Part shown: piece after piece, positions 52,036 through 60,721 of the stretch
How positions within the stretch are numbered: the stretch's first letter is position 1
Layout of the letters: every line of letters begins with the position of its first letter
DNA from: Sphingomonas rosea
Lineage (GTDB): Bacteria > Pseudomonadota > Alphaproteobacteria > Sphingomonadales > Sphingomonadaceae
DNA: 64,000 bases
Assembly (NCBI RefSeq): GCF_039538065.1
Contig: NZ_BAABBR010000001.1
Coordinates: 1,402,501 to 1,466,500 of the forward strand
Reading direction: 5' to 3'
Program-made: the position numbers and the translations under genes
Notes under the pieces: generated by a model
What the model was told of the DNA's origin: nothing
The model's database searches: none
Seen by the model: only the letters and a program-made list of their open reading frames with translations

Positions 52036-52068
52036 GAAAAGGGCGACCCCTTGCGGAGCCGCCCTTCC
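52036..52068. terminator. Terminator between rplL and the membrane protein gene
   Basis: AAGGGCG (52039-52045) pairs with CGCCCTT (52060-52066). Four T residues follow on the minus strand, so it mainly serves rplJL, but it also follows the plus-strand stop. Confidence 0.65.
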
Positions 52069-52112
52069 CGATCACCGGCGCTTCAAGACACCGGCGAAAC
52101 TGGTTCAGAAGC

Positions 52113-52484
52113 TTACTTGAGCTCGACGGTGCCGCCGGCTTCCTCGATCTGCTTCTTGATCTTCTCGGCCTCGTCCTTGTTGACGCCTTCCTTGAGGGGC
52201 TTCGGAGCACCCTCGACCAGCGCCTTGGCTTCGCCGAGGCCCAGGCCGGTGATGGCGCGGACTTCCTTGATGACGTTGATCTTCTTGCCACCGTCGCCGG
52301 TGAGGATCACGTCGAACTCGGTCTTCTCTTCAGCGGCCGGGCCGGCAGCGGCGGCGGCAGCCGGAGCGGCGACGGCAGCGGCGGCCGAAACGCCCCACTT
52401 CTCTTCGAGGGCCTTGGCCAGCTCGGCGGCCTCGAGGACGGTGAGCGCCGACAGCTGGTCGACGATGTTGTTGATGTCAGCCAT
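52113..52484 (-). CDS. rplL: 50S ribosomal protein L7/L12
   Basis: This stalk protein recruits translation GTPases to the ribosome. The 123 residues show the N-terminal dimerisation domain ([20 protein letters not shown]), an Ala-rich hinge (about 33-50) and the C-terminal domain with [20 protein letters not shown] and [14 protein letters not shown]. It follows rplJ by 69 bases. Confidence 0.99.
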   Translation of the reverse strand: MADINNIVDQLSALTVLEAAELAKALEEKWGVSAAAAVAAPAAAAAAGPAAEEKTEFDVILTGDGGKKINVIKEVRAITGLGLGEAKALVEGAPKPLKEGVNKDEAEKIKKQIEEAGGTVELK

Positions 52485-52553
52485 TTCTTACTCCTGTGCG
52501 GGACTCTTCGGCCCCTGAATTGTCGTGCGAAAACGATAAGAAAAACGAAGAAC

Positions 52554-53069
52554 CTATGCCGCGTCCTGCGCCGCATATGCACCGAACACCCGCGCCAGCA
52601 TCGCGCCCGGCTCGGCGACGGTCCGGGCGATCTTGCTCGCCGGGGCCTGCACCAGACCGATGAGGGTCGCACGCAGCTGATCGAGGCTCGGAAGCTCGGC
52701 CAGCGCCGTGACCCCTGCGAGGTCGAGGACGGTGTCGCCCATCGCTCCGCCCAGGACCTCGAACTTGTCGGTGGTCTTGGCGAAGTCGATCGCAACCTTG
52801 GCGGCAGCGACCGGATCGATGGACGTGGCAAGGGCCGTCGGGCCCTTGAGCAACTCGCCCAGCGGCTGATAGCGGGTGCCATCGAGCGCGATGAGGGCGA
52901 GGCGGTTCTTCGCAACCTTGAACTGGGCTCCGGCGTCGCGCATCCGCAGGCGAAGGTCGGTGGACTGAGCCACCGTCAGACCGAGGTTGCGGGTAATCAC
53001 CACAACGCTGGTCTCTTCGAAAACCTGCTTCAGTTCGGCAACCAGATCAGCCTTTTCGTTGCGATCCAT
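52554..53069 (-). CDS. rplJ: 50S ribosomal protein L10
   Basis: L10 anchors L7/L12 to the 23S rRNA. The 171 residues start [20 protein letters not shown] at the ATG at 53069, six bases after GGAG; the open frame upstream is leader sequence. The rRNA-binding N-terminal domain ([22 protein letters not shown]) and the C-terminal helix that binds L12 dimers ([18 protein letters not shown]) are present. rplA and rplK, normally directly upstream, are about 9 kb away. Confidence 0.98.
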   Translation of the reverse strand: MDRNEKADLVAELKQVFEETSVVVITRNLGLTVAQSTDLRLRMRDAGAQFKVAKNRLALIALDGTRYQPLGELLKGPTALATSIDPVAAAKVAIDFAKTTDKFEVLGGAMGDTVLDLAGVTALAELPSLDQLRATLIGLVQAPASKIARTVAEPGAMLARVFGAYAAQDAA

Positions 53070-53315
53070 GCCAACTCCAAACAAATGGCCGTCTGTCCCG
53101 ATGGGACGAACGACCGGCTTCATGACCCGCTCGGCCGAAACCGGGCGGGAGCTCATGTCCGTGGGGCTGGAGGCACGTGCGCAAAAGGTGGCGCACGACA
53201 AGGCGGGCGGGGCCCGCTTGAAACTCTCTTCCCCGTCTCGGCTGGGAATTAAGCGCCCCGAAGGGAGCGCACCAACTGTCTCGGACGGCGTCCCGGCAAG
53301 CCGGGAACGAGGCGC
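53070..53315 (-). promoter_or_regulatory. rplJ leader (possible L10 autoregulatory site)
   Basis: About 245 bases of untranslated leader between the predicted promoter and rplJ. In other bacteria L10-L12 represses its own operon by binding such a leader, but I cannot identify the structure by eye. No gene is seen in this gap on either strand. Confidence 0.4.
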
Positions 53316-53343
53316 CCAATAGCAGAAAAGCCGCGCCGATCAA
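53316..53343 (-). promoter_or_regulatory. Candidate rplJ promoter
   Basis: On the minus strand TTGATC (53338-53343) and TATTGG (53316-53321) are separated by 16 bases. It would give rplJL its own start, needed because rplKA is distant. Confidence 0.4.
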
Positions 53344-53423
53344 CCGTCTGGCTGCGGCGGACTGCCGGAGCAGGGAAAGGGCCGGTGCGTTTTTCTTGCT
53401 GACAGCAGACGAGGAGACCGACG

Positions 53424-53783
53424 ATGGCGAGGTGGGAAGACGAGGGTCCGGCGCAGGGCGCGGCGCATGGCAATCTGTTCGGCAAGGCCGAGCATGAGGC
53501 TGCCGAGGCCTTCTACCGGCACCGCGACGGCGGGCATGACGAGGCTTATGCGCGTTATCGGTCGAACCACCTCGCCGAACTCGACCGGGATTATGACGAG
53601 TGGCGGCGCGAGCGCGAGGCGCAGTTCCACGGCGATTTCGAGGACTGGCGTTCGCGCCGCCGCCAGCAGGCCAGCAACCAGCCGGGGGACAAAGAGGCGG
53701 TGTCGAGCGACCTTGCCGCCGATGAACTCGCTGGCAGCGATGGTGGGGTGACCCCGCCGCGCGCCCGCCGCCAGCGCCGCTAG
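53424..53783 (+). CDS. Unknown small charged protein
   Basis: This 119-residue hydrophilic protein has no signal peptide. The first part is rich in His/Tyr/Asp/Arg (EAFYRHRDGGHDEAYARYRSN), then a charged helix (EWRREREAQFHGDFEDWRSR), ending in a low-complexity tail. I do not recognise the family. GAGGAG lies upstream of the ATG. The stop codon overlaps the trpG stop in the shared palindrome CTAG, so the two genes converge head to head. Confidence 0.6.
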   Translation: MARWEDEGPAQGAAHGNLFGKAEHEAAEAFYRHRDGGHDEAYARYRSNHLAELDRDYDEWRREREAQFHGDFEDWRSRRRQQASNQPGDKEAVSSDLAADELAGSDGGVTPPRARRQRR

Positions 53784-54352
53784 GGGAACATCGCCAGCAG
53801 GTTCGCGAGCATCCGGTCGCCATGCGTGGTGAGGATGCTCTCGGGATGAAATTGCAGCCCGGCCTGCTTCGCCTCCTGGTCGCTGAACGCCATGGCCATG
53901 CCGTCGACCTCGGCGTGGACGGTGAATCGTTCGGGCAGGTCGCGGGTGCACAGGCTGTGATAGCGGCCGACGCGGGCAGGGCTCTCGATCCCGGTGAAAG
54001 GGCCGGCGCCGTCATGCTCGAGCTGCATCGACTTGCCGTGCACGGGGTCGGGCGCGCGTGTGACGGTGCCGCCCGCTTCCCCGACGATCGCCTGGTGCCC
54101 GAGGCAGACGCCGACCAGCGGCACGCGGCCCTTGGCCAGCGCGATCAGCTCGAGGCAACAACCGGCCTGGGTGGGCGAACCCGGGCCGGGCGAGATCATG
54201 ATCAGCGCGCCCGTCGCCTCGGCTTCGGCGAGCGCGGCCTCGGCCGGGATGCGGTTGCGGCGGACTAGAACCATTGCGCCGAGCCGCTCGAGGCTCTCGA
54301 CAAGGTTGAAGGTGAAGCTGTCGAGGTTGTCGATCAGGAGGACGGGTCTCAC
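53780..54352 (-). CDS. trpG: Anthranilate synthase component II (glutamine amidotransferase)
   Basis: This class I glutamine amidotransferase of 190 residues supplies ammonia to TrpE. The catalytic triad is C83 (GVCLGHQ), H168 and E170 (FHPES). The oxyanion-loop PGPGSP and the VGRYHSL segment are typical of TrpG/PabA. Such a protein may serve both tryptophan and folate synthesis. The GTG start overlaps the trpE stop by four bases (GTGA), giving coupled synthesis of the two subunits. Confidence 0.95.
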   Translation of the reverse strand: MRPVLLIDNLDSFTFNLVESLERLGAMVLVRRNRIPAEAALAEAEATGALIMISPGPGSPTQAGCCLELIALAKGRVPLVGVCLGHQAIVGEAGGTVTRAPDPVHGKSMQLEHDGAGPFTGIESPARVGRYHSLCTRDLPERFTVHAEVDGMAMAFSDQEAKQAGLQFHPESILTTHGDRMLANLLAMFP

Positions 54353-55842
54353 GCGCTGAGCACTCCGAGCAGGGCCGAGGCCTTGGCGCGGGTCTCCGCC
54401 GCTTCGGCTTCGGGGATGCTGTCGTGGACCACACCCGCGCCCGAACGGACCGCGGCGATGCCGTCCCTTACCAGCGCCGAGCGGATCACGACCGCCGTGT
54501 CCATCCGCCCGTCGCCTGCGATCCAGCCGATCGCGCCGCCATAGGGACCCCGGCGTGTGGCCTCGGCGGCGCGGAGCAACTGCATCGCGCGGATCTTGGG
54601 CGCGCCGACCAGCGTCCCGACATTGAGGCAGGCGGCAAGCGCGTCGAAGGCGTCGTAGCCGGGGCGGAGCGTACCGGTGACCGAGGAGACGAGGTGCATG
54701 ACACGGGCGAAACGCTCGACCGTCAGCAGCCTCGCCACCCGCCGGGTGCCGGGCAGCGAGACCCGCGCGACGTCGTTGCGGGCGAGGTCGACCAGCATCA
54801 TGTGCTCGGCCAGTTCCTTGCCGTCGAGGCGCATCTCTGCCTCGAGCCGGTCGTCGCTGTCGGGACTTGTCCCGCGCGGGCGGGTGCCGGCGATCGGCTT
54901 CACTTCGACGATGCGGCCGGTGGGGCCGCCGGGGGAGAGGCGGACGCTCGTCTCGGGACTGGCGCCGAGCAGGGTCCAGCCGGGCGTCCGGAGGAAGAAG
55001 CGGTAGCTTGCCGGCTCGGCCTCGCGAAGCCGGGCATAGGCGCCAATCGGGTCGGGACAGGGGCCGGTAAAGGTGCGGCTCGGCACGATCTGATAGACTT
55101 CGCCCGCGGCAATCTCCTGCTTCAGGCGGGTGACGAGCGCGGAAAAGGCTTCGTCGTCGAGGTCGGGCTCGAACGCGTCAATCGTGCGCGACGCCGGTTC
55201 GCCCTGGCCACCTACGGCCGCGGAGGTCTCGGAAAAAGCGGCGAGCCCTTCCTCCAGGCGGCGCGCGGCGTCGTGGACGTGGCGCTCGTCGGGGCCGAAG
55301 GCGGTGCACAGCAGCCGCGCCGCGCCGCCGGGCGCGATCGTCAGAAGGGTGTCGGGAACGAAGAAGACATATTCGGGAAAGTCGGACGCGGCCGCGCGCG
55401 GCATCTCCTCGCCCCAGGCGGCGAGGTCAAAGCCGGCGACTCCGAGCAGCACCGCGCCAAAGGGCTCGCCGCGCGGCGCCGCGCCGGCGTCGAGCAGCGC
55501 GCGCAGGGCATGGAGCGGCTGCGGGCCGAGCAGGCGCTCGGCCGCGTCCTCGCTCTCGGGCAAGGAATAGGCGAGGACCAGCCGGTCGATCCGCCGCTCG
55601 GCCATCGCCGGGCTGTCCAGCGCGGCGAGCAATGCCTCGCCATTGGGATTGAGCGCAACGAGCTCGACGGTCCCGTCACGTGCCTCGGCGCGGACGCAGG
55701 CGCGACCCATCACCAGCCGCTGGCCGTCGGGCGCCTCGAAGATCCCGCTCTCGGCCGCCCCGTCCGCCAGCCGGCGATAGGCGGCAAGCGGATCGAGGCC
55801 GGCCGGCAATCGCCGCGCAAGGACGCGCGCTTCGACTTTCAT
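54349..55842 (-). CDS. trpE: Anthranilate synthase component I (atypical N-terminus)
   Basis: This chorismate-using enzyme of 497 residues makes anthranilate. The catalytic C-terminal half is well conserved: EIAAGEVYQIVPSRTF, LGASPETSVRL, PIAGTRPRG, ELAEHMMLVDLARNDVARV, VMHLVSSVTGTLR, GAPKIRAMQL and YGGAIGWI. Near the N-terminus, where TrpE proteins carry an LLES-type tryptophan-binding motif, this sequence reads RLVMGRACVRAE, so feedback inhibition may be lost or changed. The attenuator upstream supports a role in tryptophan synthesis, although a PabB-like function cannot be excluded. Confidence 0.88.
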   Translation of the reverse strand: MKVEARVLARRLPAGLDPLAAYRRLADGAAESGIFEAPDGQRLVMGRACVRAEARDGTVELVALNPNGEALLAALDSPAMAERRIDRLVLAYSLPESEDAAERLLGPQPLHALRALLDAGAAPRGEPFGAVLLGVAGFDLAAWGEEMPRAAASDFPEYVFFVPDTLLTIAPGGAARLLCTAFGPDERHVHDAARRLEEGLAAFSETSAAVGGQGEPASRTIDAFEPDLDDEAFSALVTRLKQEIAAGEVYQIVPSRTFTGPCPDPIGAYARLREAEPASYRFFLRTPGWTLLGASPETSVRLSPGGPTGRIVEVKPIAGTRPRGTSPDSDDRLEAEMRLDGKELAEHMMLVDLARNDVARVSLPGTRRVARLLTVERFARVMHLVSSVTGTLRPGYDAFDALAACLNVGTLVGAPKIRAMQLLRAAEATRRGPYGGAIGWIAGDGRMDTAVVIRSALVRDGIAAVRSGAGVVHDSIPEAEAAETRAKASALLGVLSA

Positions 55843-55847
55843 GTCGT

Positions 55848-56861
55848 TTACAGACTCCGCCCGACCGCGGCCGCGACGGGGGCAAGCGCGCTCATCAGCT
55901 TCTCGAACTGCGCGGGGTAGAGCGACTGCGCGCCGTCGGACACGGCGACCGCGGGGTCGCGATGCACCTCGACGATCAGGCCGTCGGCGCCGGCGGCGGT
56001 CGCCGCGAGGCTCATCGGGGGAACGAGGTCGCGGATCCCGGTGCCGTGGCTGGGGTCGACGATGATCGGGAGGTGGGTCTTGCCCTTGACGTAGGGCACG
56101 GCGTTGAGGTCGAGCGTGTTGCGGGTCGCCGGCTCGAACGTGCGGATGCCGCGCTCGCACAGGATGACCTGGGCATTGCCCGCGGCCATCAGATATTCGG
56201 CCGCCAGCAGCCACTCCTGGATCGTCGCGCTGAGGCCGCGCTTCAGCAGCACCGGGCGCCCGGCCGCGCCGACCGCGCGGAGCAGCGCGAAATTCTGCAT
56301 GTTGCGTGCGCCGATCTGGAGGCAGTCGGCGGCCTCGGCGACGACGGCGACATCGGCCGTGTCCATCACCTCGGTGACCACCGGCAGCCCGAGATCATCG
56401 CCGACCTCGCGCAGGATGCGCAGGCCCTCGAGACCGTGTCCCGAGAAACCGTAGGGCGAGGTGCGCGGCTTGTAGGCACCGGCGCGCAGCATGGTCGCGC
56501 CCGCCGCCTTCACCGCGCTGGCGGTCTCGTGGAGCTGGTCGACGCTCTCGACCGCGCACGGGCCGGCGATCACCGCCAGGCGGTCGCCGCCGACGCTGAC
56601 CCCGCCGACATCGACCACGGTGTCATGCGCCTGCAGTTCGCGGCTGACGAGCTTGTAGGGGGCGAGGATCGGCTTGACGCTCTCGACGGCGGGGTCGCTG
56701 TCGAGCGCCAGTTCGGCGAGCACGCGCTCGTCGCCGAGCGCCCCGAGGACGACGCGCTCGGCGCCGGGCATGTGGAGGGGCTTGAGGCCCGCGTCCTTGA
56801 TCCGGGCGATGAGCCGCTCGGCGCTGTCGGCGGGGGCTTCGGGCTTCAAAACGATGATCAT
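55848..56861 (-). CDS. aroF: 3-deoxy-7-phosphoheptulonate (DAHP) synthase
   Basis: This is the first enzyme of the shikimate pathway, joining phosphoenolpyruvate and erythrose 4-phosphate. The 337 residues have an N-terminal ferredoxin-like regulatory domain (about 1-70, [19 protein letters not shown]), then a type I-beta catalytic barrel. The barrel shows [54 protein letters not shown] and [11 protein letters not shown]. It leads the aroF-trpE-trpG operon, so chorismate supply and its first use for tryptophan are expressed together under the trp attenuator. Confidence 0.95.
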   Translation of the reverse strand: MIIVLKPEAPADSAERLIARIKDAGLKPLHMPGAERVVLGALGDERVLAELALDSDPAVESVKPILAPYKLVSRELQAHDTVVDVGGVSVGGDRLAVIAGPCAVESVDQLHETASAVKAAGATMLRAGAYKPRTSPYGFSGHGLEGLRILREVGDDLGLPVVTEVMDTADVAVVAEAADCLQIGARNMQNFALLRAVGAAGRPVLLKRGLSATIQEWLLAAEYLMAAGNAQVILCERGIRTFEPATRNTLDLNAVPYVKGKTHLPIIVDPSHGTGIRDLVPPMSLAATAAGADGLIVEVHRDPAVAVSDGAQSLYPAQFEKLMSALAPVAAAVGRSL

Positions 56862-56915
56862 GTGGGATCCTGTCGGTTGGGTCTGTTCGGGATCCGGCAG
56901 GTCTCATGCGACCAA

Positions 56916-56942
56916 CAAAAAACCCGCCGGGTGAGGGCGGGT
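56916..56942 (-). terminator. Attenuator terminator hairpin of the trp leader
   Basis: On the minus strand CCCGCC (56936-56941) pairs with GGCGGG (56923-56928) around a seven-base loop, followed by six T residues (56917-56922). An A-T pair can extend the stem. It lies 31 bases past the leader stop and 54 bases before aroF. Confidence 0.9.
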
Positions 56943-56972
56943 CGGTCAGGTCAGCGCTTCACGAGGATAGCA

Positions 56973-57050
56973 CTAAAGGCCGGCACGCCGCAGATGGGTC
57001 GGCCAGCGCCACCAAAGGCGAAGGTTGGTCGAGGCGAGTGCGTTCAGCAT
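56973..57050 (-). CDS. trpL: trp leader peptide
   Basis: This 25-codon reading frame translates as MLNALASTNLRLWWRWPTHL then RRAGL. Three of the 25 codons are Trp (57012-57014, 57009-57011, 57003-57005), in the cluster W-W-R-W; Trp is otherwise rare. It is too short to be found by usual gene calling. The upstream sequence TTTTTAGACGGCG leaves room for a -10 box close to the ATG, so the message may be leaderless, as reported for Sinorhizobium trpL. Confidence 0.9.
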   Translation of the reverse strand: MLNALASTNLRLWWRWPTHLRRAGL

Positions 57051-57159
57051 CGCCGTCTAAAAAGCTGTCTTCGTCCAACAAATCAAGCCCTCTCCTTTAG
57101 TCGAGGCCATGCGCGGCGGCTTTTTGTCGGCACGCGCATGGCCTCCCAACGGCATCTCC

Positions 57160-57573
57160 TCACTCGGCGTCGGGCCCGGTCATCGCGAGCGCAACGTCGA
57201 TCCGGCCCGGGAGGCCGGCCTCGGCGAGCTGGCTGGCGCGGGCACGGAGCGCGGCGACCTGGGTGTCGGTCGAGCGGATCGCCGCCCAGTTGCATTGCGC
57301 TTCGTCGGCGGTCTGTCCGCCGGTTTCGTAGGAGACGCAGATCTGATGCGCCGCCGCGCGGATGCGGTGGTGAAGGGTCCGGAATGCGGCCGGCTTCGAC
57401 AGGTCGAGGTCGCCGACGGGCACGCGGCGGGTGACAATCTCCTCCTCGGGCGCGGTCACCTTGATCGGCTGGCTTTGCGCCGAGGCCGGCTGGGCGACGG
57501 TGACCCCGACGAGGCCGAGCGAGACCGAAAAGGCGAGGGCGGCGAGGCCGGTACTCTGCAAGCGATGTTTCAT
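57160..57573 (-). CDS. UrcA family protein
   Basis: This is a 137-residue exported protein of the UrcA family (unknown function, common in Sphingomonadales and Caulobacterales). The signal peptide is about residues 1-34 (LAALAFSVSLGLVGVTVAQPASA). The mature part has RRVPVGDLDLSKPAAFRTLHHR, the typical VxxxDLDLSxxxG-like pattern. Two cysteines (HQICVSY and AQCNWAA) likely form a disulfide. The ATG at 57573 follows AAGGGGA. Confidence 0.88.
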   Translation of the reverse strand: MKHRLQSTGLAALAFSVSLGLVGVTVAQPASAQSQPIKVTAPEEEIVTRRVPVGDLDLSKPAAFRTLHHRIRAAAHQICVSYETGGQTADEAQCNWAAIRSTDTQVAALRARASQLAEAGLPGRIDVALAMTGPDAE

Positions 57574-57892
57574 GATCATTCCCCTTGGCGGCCGAGAGAC
57601 GATTCCCTGCGGCACGCGAAGGGCTTACCCCCGCCACAAAAGTAGCGCTCGTGCCGTTCGACGCCTGACCGACCCGCTTCGACCTTCCGGCAAAGCGGCG
57701 TGTTATGGGGACAATACGGCGAACGGCGGAAAGGCGGCCGGTCGTGCCCATCGCGGGCGGCATTTCCGCTTGTTTGTGAGGGGTATGGCACCGCCGCCGC
57801 TTGTCGTCGGTCGTTGGTCGAAGCGGGGTTGCGCCCGGTCGCGCAGCCCCGAAGGTAGGCGCAGCTAATCACCTTGTTACCGGGGGAATGTC
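57574..57892. other. Gap between urcA and the M16 protease gene
   Basis: No gene is seen. A 12-bp inverted repeat, CCCGCTTCGACC (57673-57684) and GGTCGAAGCGGG (57816-57827), spans 131 bases between the two divergent genes. Its meaning is unknown. Confidence 0.4.
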
Positions 57893-60715
57893 TTGACCGT
57901 TTCGCTTCGCCGCCTGCTGACCGCCGCCCTCCTCGCCGGAAGCGCCGTGTCGCCCGTCATCGCCGCCGCGCCCGCCAAGCTCAGCGCGCCGACGATCCCC
58001 TTCACCGAGCGCAAGCTTGCCAATGGGCTGCGCGTCATCGCCATTCGCGACACCAGCACCCCCGACGTCACCGTGTCGATGTGGTATGAGGTGGGCTCCA
58101 AGCACGACCCCGCCGGGCGCTCGGGCTTCGCCCACCTGTTCGAGCACATCCTCAGCCGCAAGACCGTGAACATGCCCTACAACACCATCAACAAGATGGT
58201 GGACGACATCGGCGGCACGCGTAACGCCAGCACCTGGTACGACCGGACCAACTATTACGAGACGGTGCCCGCGCAATATCTCGAGCGGATGCTGTGGACT
58301 CACGCCGAGCGCATGGCCCGCCCGGTGATCGACCAGGAAGTGTTCGAGACCGAACGCAACGTGGTCAAGGAAGAGCTTCGCCAGCGCGTCCTCGCGCCGC
58401 CCTACGGCCGCTTGACGAGCTTCGTGATCGGCGAGAACGTCTACAACACGCTCCCGCACCGTCGCCCGACGATCGGCAGCATCTCCGACCTCGATTCGGC
58501 AACGCTCGCCGACGCCCGCGCCTTCCACGAGGCGTTCTACGGACCCGACACCGCGACCCTGATCGTGTCGGGCAACTTCCAGCCGGCCGAACTCGATGCG
58601 CTGGTGAACAAATATTTCGCCGCCATCCCCAAGCGTGCGCGGCCGGCGAAGCTCGCCATCACCGCCAAGGACAAGCCGATCGTCGCGCGCAGCGTCACCG
58701 GCAGCGCCCCGACCGTCTCGCTCCCCGCGGTCGGCTCGGCGTGGCAGACGCCGGGCGCGTCGAGCCCCGACATGGCCGTCCTCGAGGTACTGAACGCGAT
58801 CGTCACCAAGGGCGACAGCAACCGCTTCGAAAGTGCGCTGGTGAAGCCCGGCCTTGCGGTCAGCCCGATCGCGCTTCTCAACGATACGGAGGAGCAGGGC
58901 TATTACGCGCTGATGGCGGTGGTTGCGTCAGGCAAGGAGCCGGCGGCGGCTGAAGCGGCGCTCGACCAGACGCTGGCCGGCCTTCGCGCCAGCGGACCGA
59001 CCGCCGACGAGCTGACCGAAGCCAAGAACGAGCTCCTGTCCGACGCGCTGCAGGAGCGCGAGACCGCCAGCGACCGTGCCTTCACCCTTGGCGAGGGCTT
59101 GGTCCGCACCGGCGATCCGCGCGCGGCCGACAAGCGCCTCGCCCAGATCACGCAGGTCACGGCCGCCGACGTCCAACGGGTCGCGCGGACGATCCTGTCG
59201 CCGGCCAGGCGCCTCCGGATCAATTATGTGAAGGGTGACGGCGACGCCAAGGGCTGGGCCAATCCGACCCCGCTTCCGACCTTCGCCAGCCCGCCGCCCG
59301 CCGCGCAGGCACCGCTCGCGCTGCTGCCCGAAGGCCAGCGCCAGGCGCCGCCCGCGCCGGGGACCCCGGCCGCCTTCCGCATGCCCGCGCTCCAGGAAAC
59401 GACCCTGTCGAACGGCATGAAGCTCGTCACCGCGCGAACCGGCAACGTGCCGCTCGCGACGCTGACCGTTGCCATCCGCGGCGGCAGTTCGGTCGAGCCG
59501 CGCGCCAAGGCGGGACTCGCCAACATGGTCGCGCAGATCGCCAGCAAGGGAACTCCGACCCGCTCGGCCGACCAGATTGCGGCGGGCCTCGAGAAGCTCG
59601 GCGCCAACCTCAGCGCCGCCGCTTCGCCCGACGGCACCCTGCTGTCGGTGACCGCGCCGACCGCGACCCTGCCCGAGGCCGCGGCGATCCTCGGCGACAT
59701 CCTCGCCAACGCCAGTTTTCCCGCCGAGGACGTGGCGCGCGAGCGCAAGCGCACCCTCGATGGCCTCCAGGTGTCGATGAAGGATCCCGCGACGATCGCG
59801 GCGCGGCTGGTCAATCCGCTGGTCTTCGGCGCGGCGCCTTATGGCGTGGTCTCGGGTGGCACGCAGGCAAGCATCGGCAGCCTGACCCGCGAGGACCTCA
59901 CCCAATATCGCCAGACTTGGTGGCGTCCGGACCTTGCCACCGCCTTCGTCTCGGGCGGGATCGATCCGGCGGCGGCCAAGGCGATCGCCGAGCGTGCGCT
60001 GGGCGGCTGGCGGGCGACCGGCGCGGCTCCGGCCATGCCGACCGACCTCGTCGGTGCCGAGGCGCCGGGCCGGACCCTCGTCGTCGATCTCCCGGGCGCG
60101 GGCCAGGCGGCGGTCTATGCCGTCGCGCGCGGCGTGTCGCGCGGTGACGCGGCCTACTACGACGCGCTCCTCGCCAACAGCATCCTCGGCGGTTCGTCGA
60201 CCGGGCGGCTGTTCCAGGAAATCCGGGTCAAGCGCGCGCTCAGCTACGGCGCCTACAGCTCGCTCGGGGCGCAGCTCGGCGGCGGCGTGATCCTCGCCAA
60301 TGCCCAGACCAAGAACGAGAGCGCGGCCGAGGTCGCGAAGGTGTTCCTCGACGAATATGCCCGCATCGGCAGCGAGCCCCTCGTCGCGGCGGACGTCGAC
60401 AACCGCAAGACATTCATGGTCGGCAGCTTCCAGCGCCAGCTCCAGAGCAGCGCGGGCTTCAACGGGACGCTGGCGGGCGCGGCGCTGCGCGGCGTCTCGC
60501 CGGCCGAGCAGCTCGCTTACGCCGACCGGGTGCGCGCGGTGGGCGGGACGGCGGCGACGTCGGCGATCGGCCGGCTCGTGCAGCCGAGCCGGATCAGCCT
60601 GATCATCGTCGGCGATTCGGCGAAGTTCATCGACCAGCTTCGCGCGCTTCGGCCAAACGTCGAAGTGGTGGCGGCCGACAAGCTCGATCTCGCCACCGCC
60701 GGGCCGGTGCGCTGA
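57893..60715 (+). CDS. M16-family zinc metallopeptidase, secreted
   Basis: This 940-residue protein contains two M16 halves. A signal peptide (about 1-25) directs it to the periplasm. The active half has the inverted zinc motif HLFEH (H81, E84, H85) and the distal glutamate in ETERNVVKEELRQ. The second half (from about 500) has the same fold without the zinc ligands, as is normal for pitrilysin-like pairs. The cleaved substrate is unknown. GGGGGAA lies before the TTG start at 57893. Confidence 0.93.
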   Translation: MTVSLRRLLTAALLAGSAVSPVIAAAPAKLSAPTIPFTERKLANGLRVIAIRDTSTPDVTVSMWYEVGSKHDPAGRSGFAHLFEHILSRKTVNMPYNTINKMVDDIGGTRNASTWYDRTNYYETVPAQYLERMLWTHAERMARPVIDQEVFETERNVVKEELRQRVLAPPYGRLTSFVIGENVYNTLPHRRPTIGSISDLDSATLADARAFHEAFYGPDTATLIVSGNFQPAELDALVNKYFAAIPKRARPAKLAITAKDKPIVARSVTGSAPTVSLPAVGSAWQTPGASSPDMAVLEVLNAIVTKGDSNRFESALVKPGLAVSPIALLNDTEEQGYYALMAVVASGKEPAAAEAALDQTLAGLRASGPTADELTEAKNELLSDALQERETASDRAFTLGEGLVRTGDPRAADKRLAQITQVTAADVQRVARTILSPARRLRINYVKGDGDAKGWANPTPLPTFASPPPAAQAPLALLPEGQRQAPPAPGTPAAFRMPALQETTLSNGMKLVTARTGNVPLATLTVAIRGGSSVEPRAKAGLANMVAQIASKGTPTRSADQIAAGLEKLGANLSAAASPDGTLLSVTAPTATLPEAAAILGDILANASFPAEDVARERKRTLDGLQVSMKDPATIAARLVNPLVFGAAPYGVVSGGTQASIGSLTREDLTQYRQTWWRPDLATAFVSGGIDPAAAKAIAERALGGWRATGAAPAMPTDLVGAEAPGRTLVVDLPGAGQAAVYAVARGVSRGDAAYYDALLANSILGGSSTGRLFQEIRVKRALSYGAYSSLGAQLGGGVILANAQTKNESAAEVAKVFLDEYARIGSEPLVAADVDNRKTFMVGSFQRQLQSSAGFNGTLAGAALRGVSPAEQLAYADRVRAVGGTAATSAIGRLVQPSRISLIIVGDSAKFIDQLRALRPNVEVVAADKLDLATAGPVR

Positions 60716-60721
60716 GCCGAC

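Larger units (their letters stand above)
56916..57050 (-). promoter_or_regulatory. trp attenuator region
   Basis: The leader peptide gene, a 31-base linker with the repeat GACC (three times) and the terminator form a classical transcription attenuator. The stretch CTGCGGCG within the leader can pair with the left arm CCGCC of the terminator, a possible antiterminator. When Trp-tRNA is scarce, ribosomes would stall at the Trp codons and read-through into aroF would rise. Folding must be checked by computation. Confidence 0.75.

Noticed and set aside
54352..57434. Plus-strand frames of 498 and 584 residues opposite trpE and aroF
   Set aside because: They are antisense shadows of clear metabolic genes and run through the trp attenuator.
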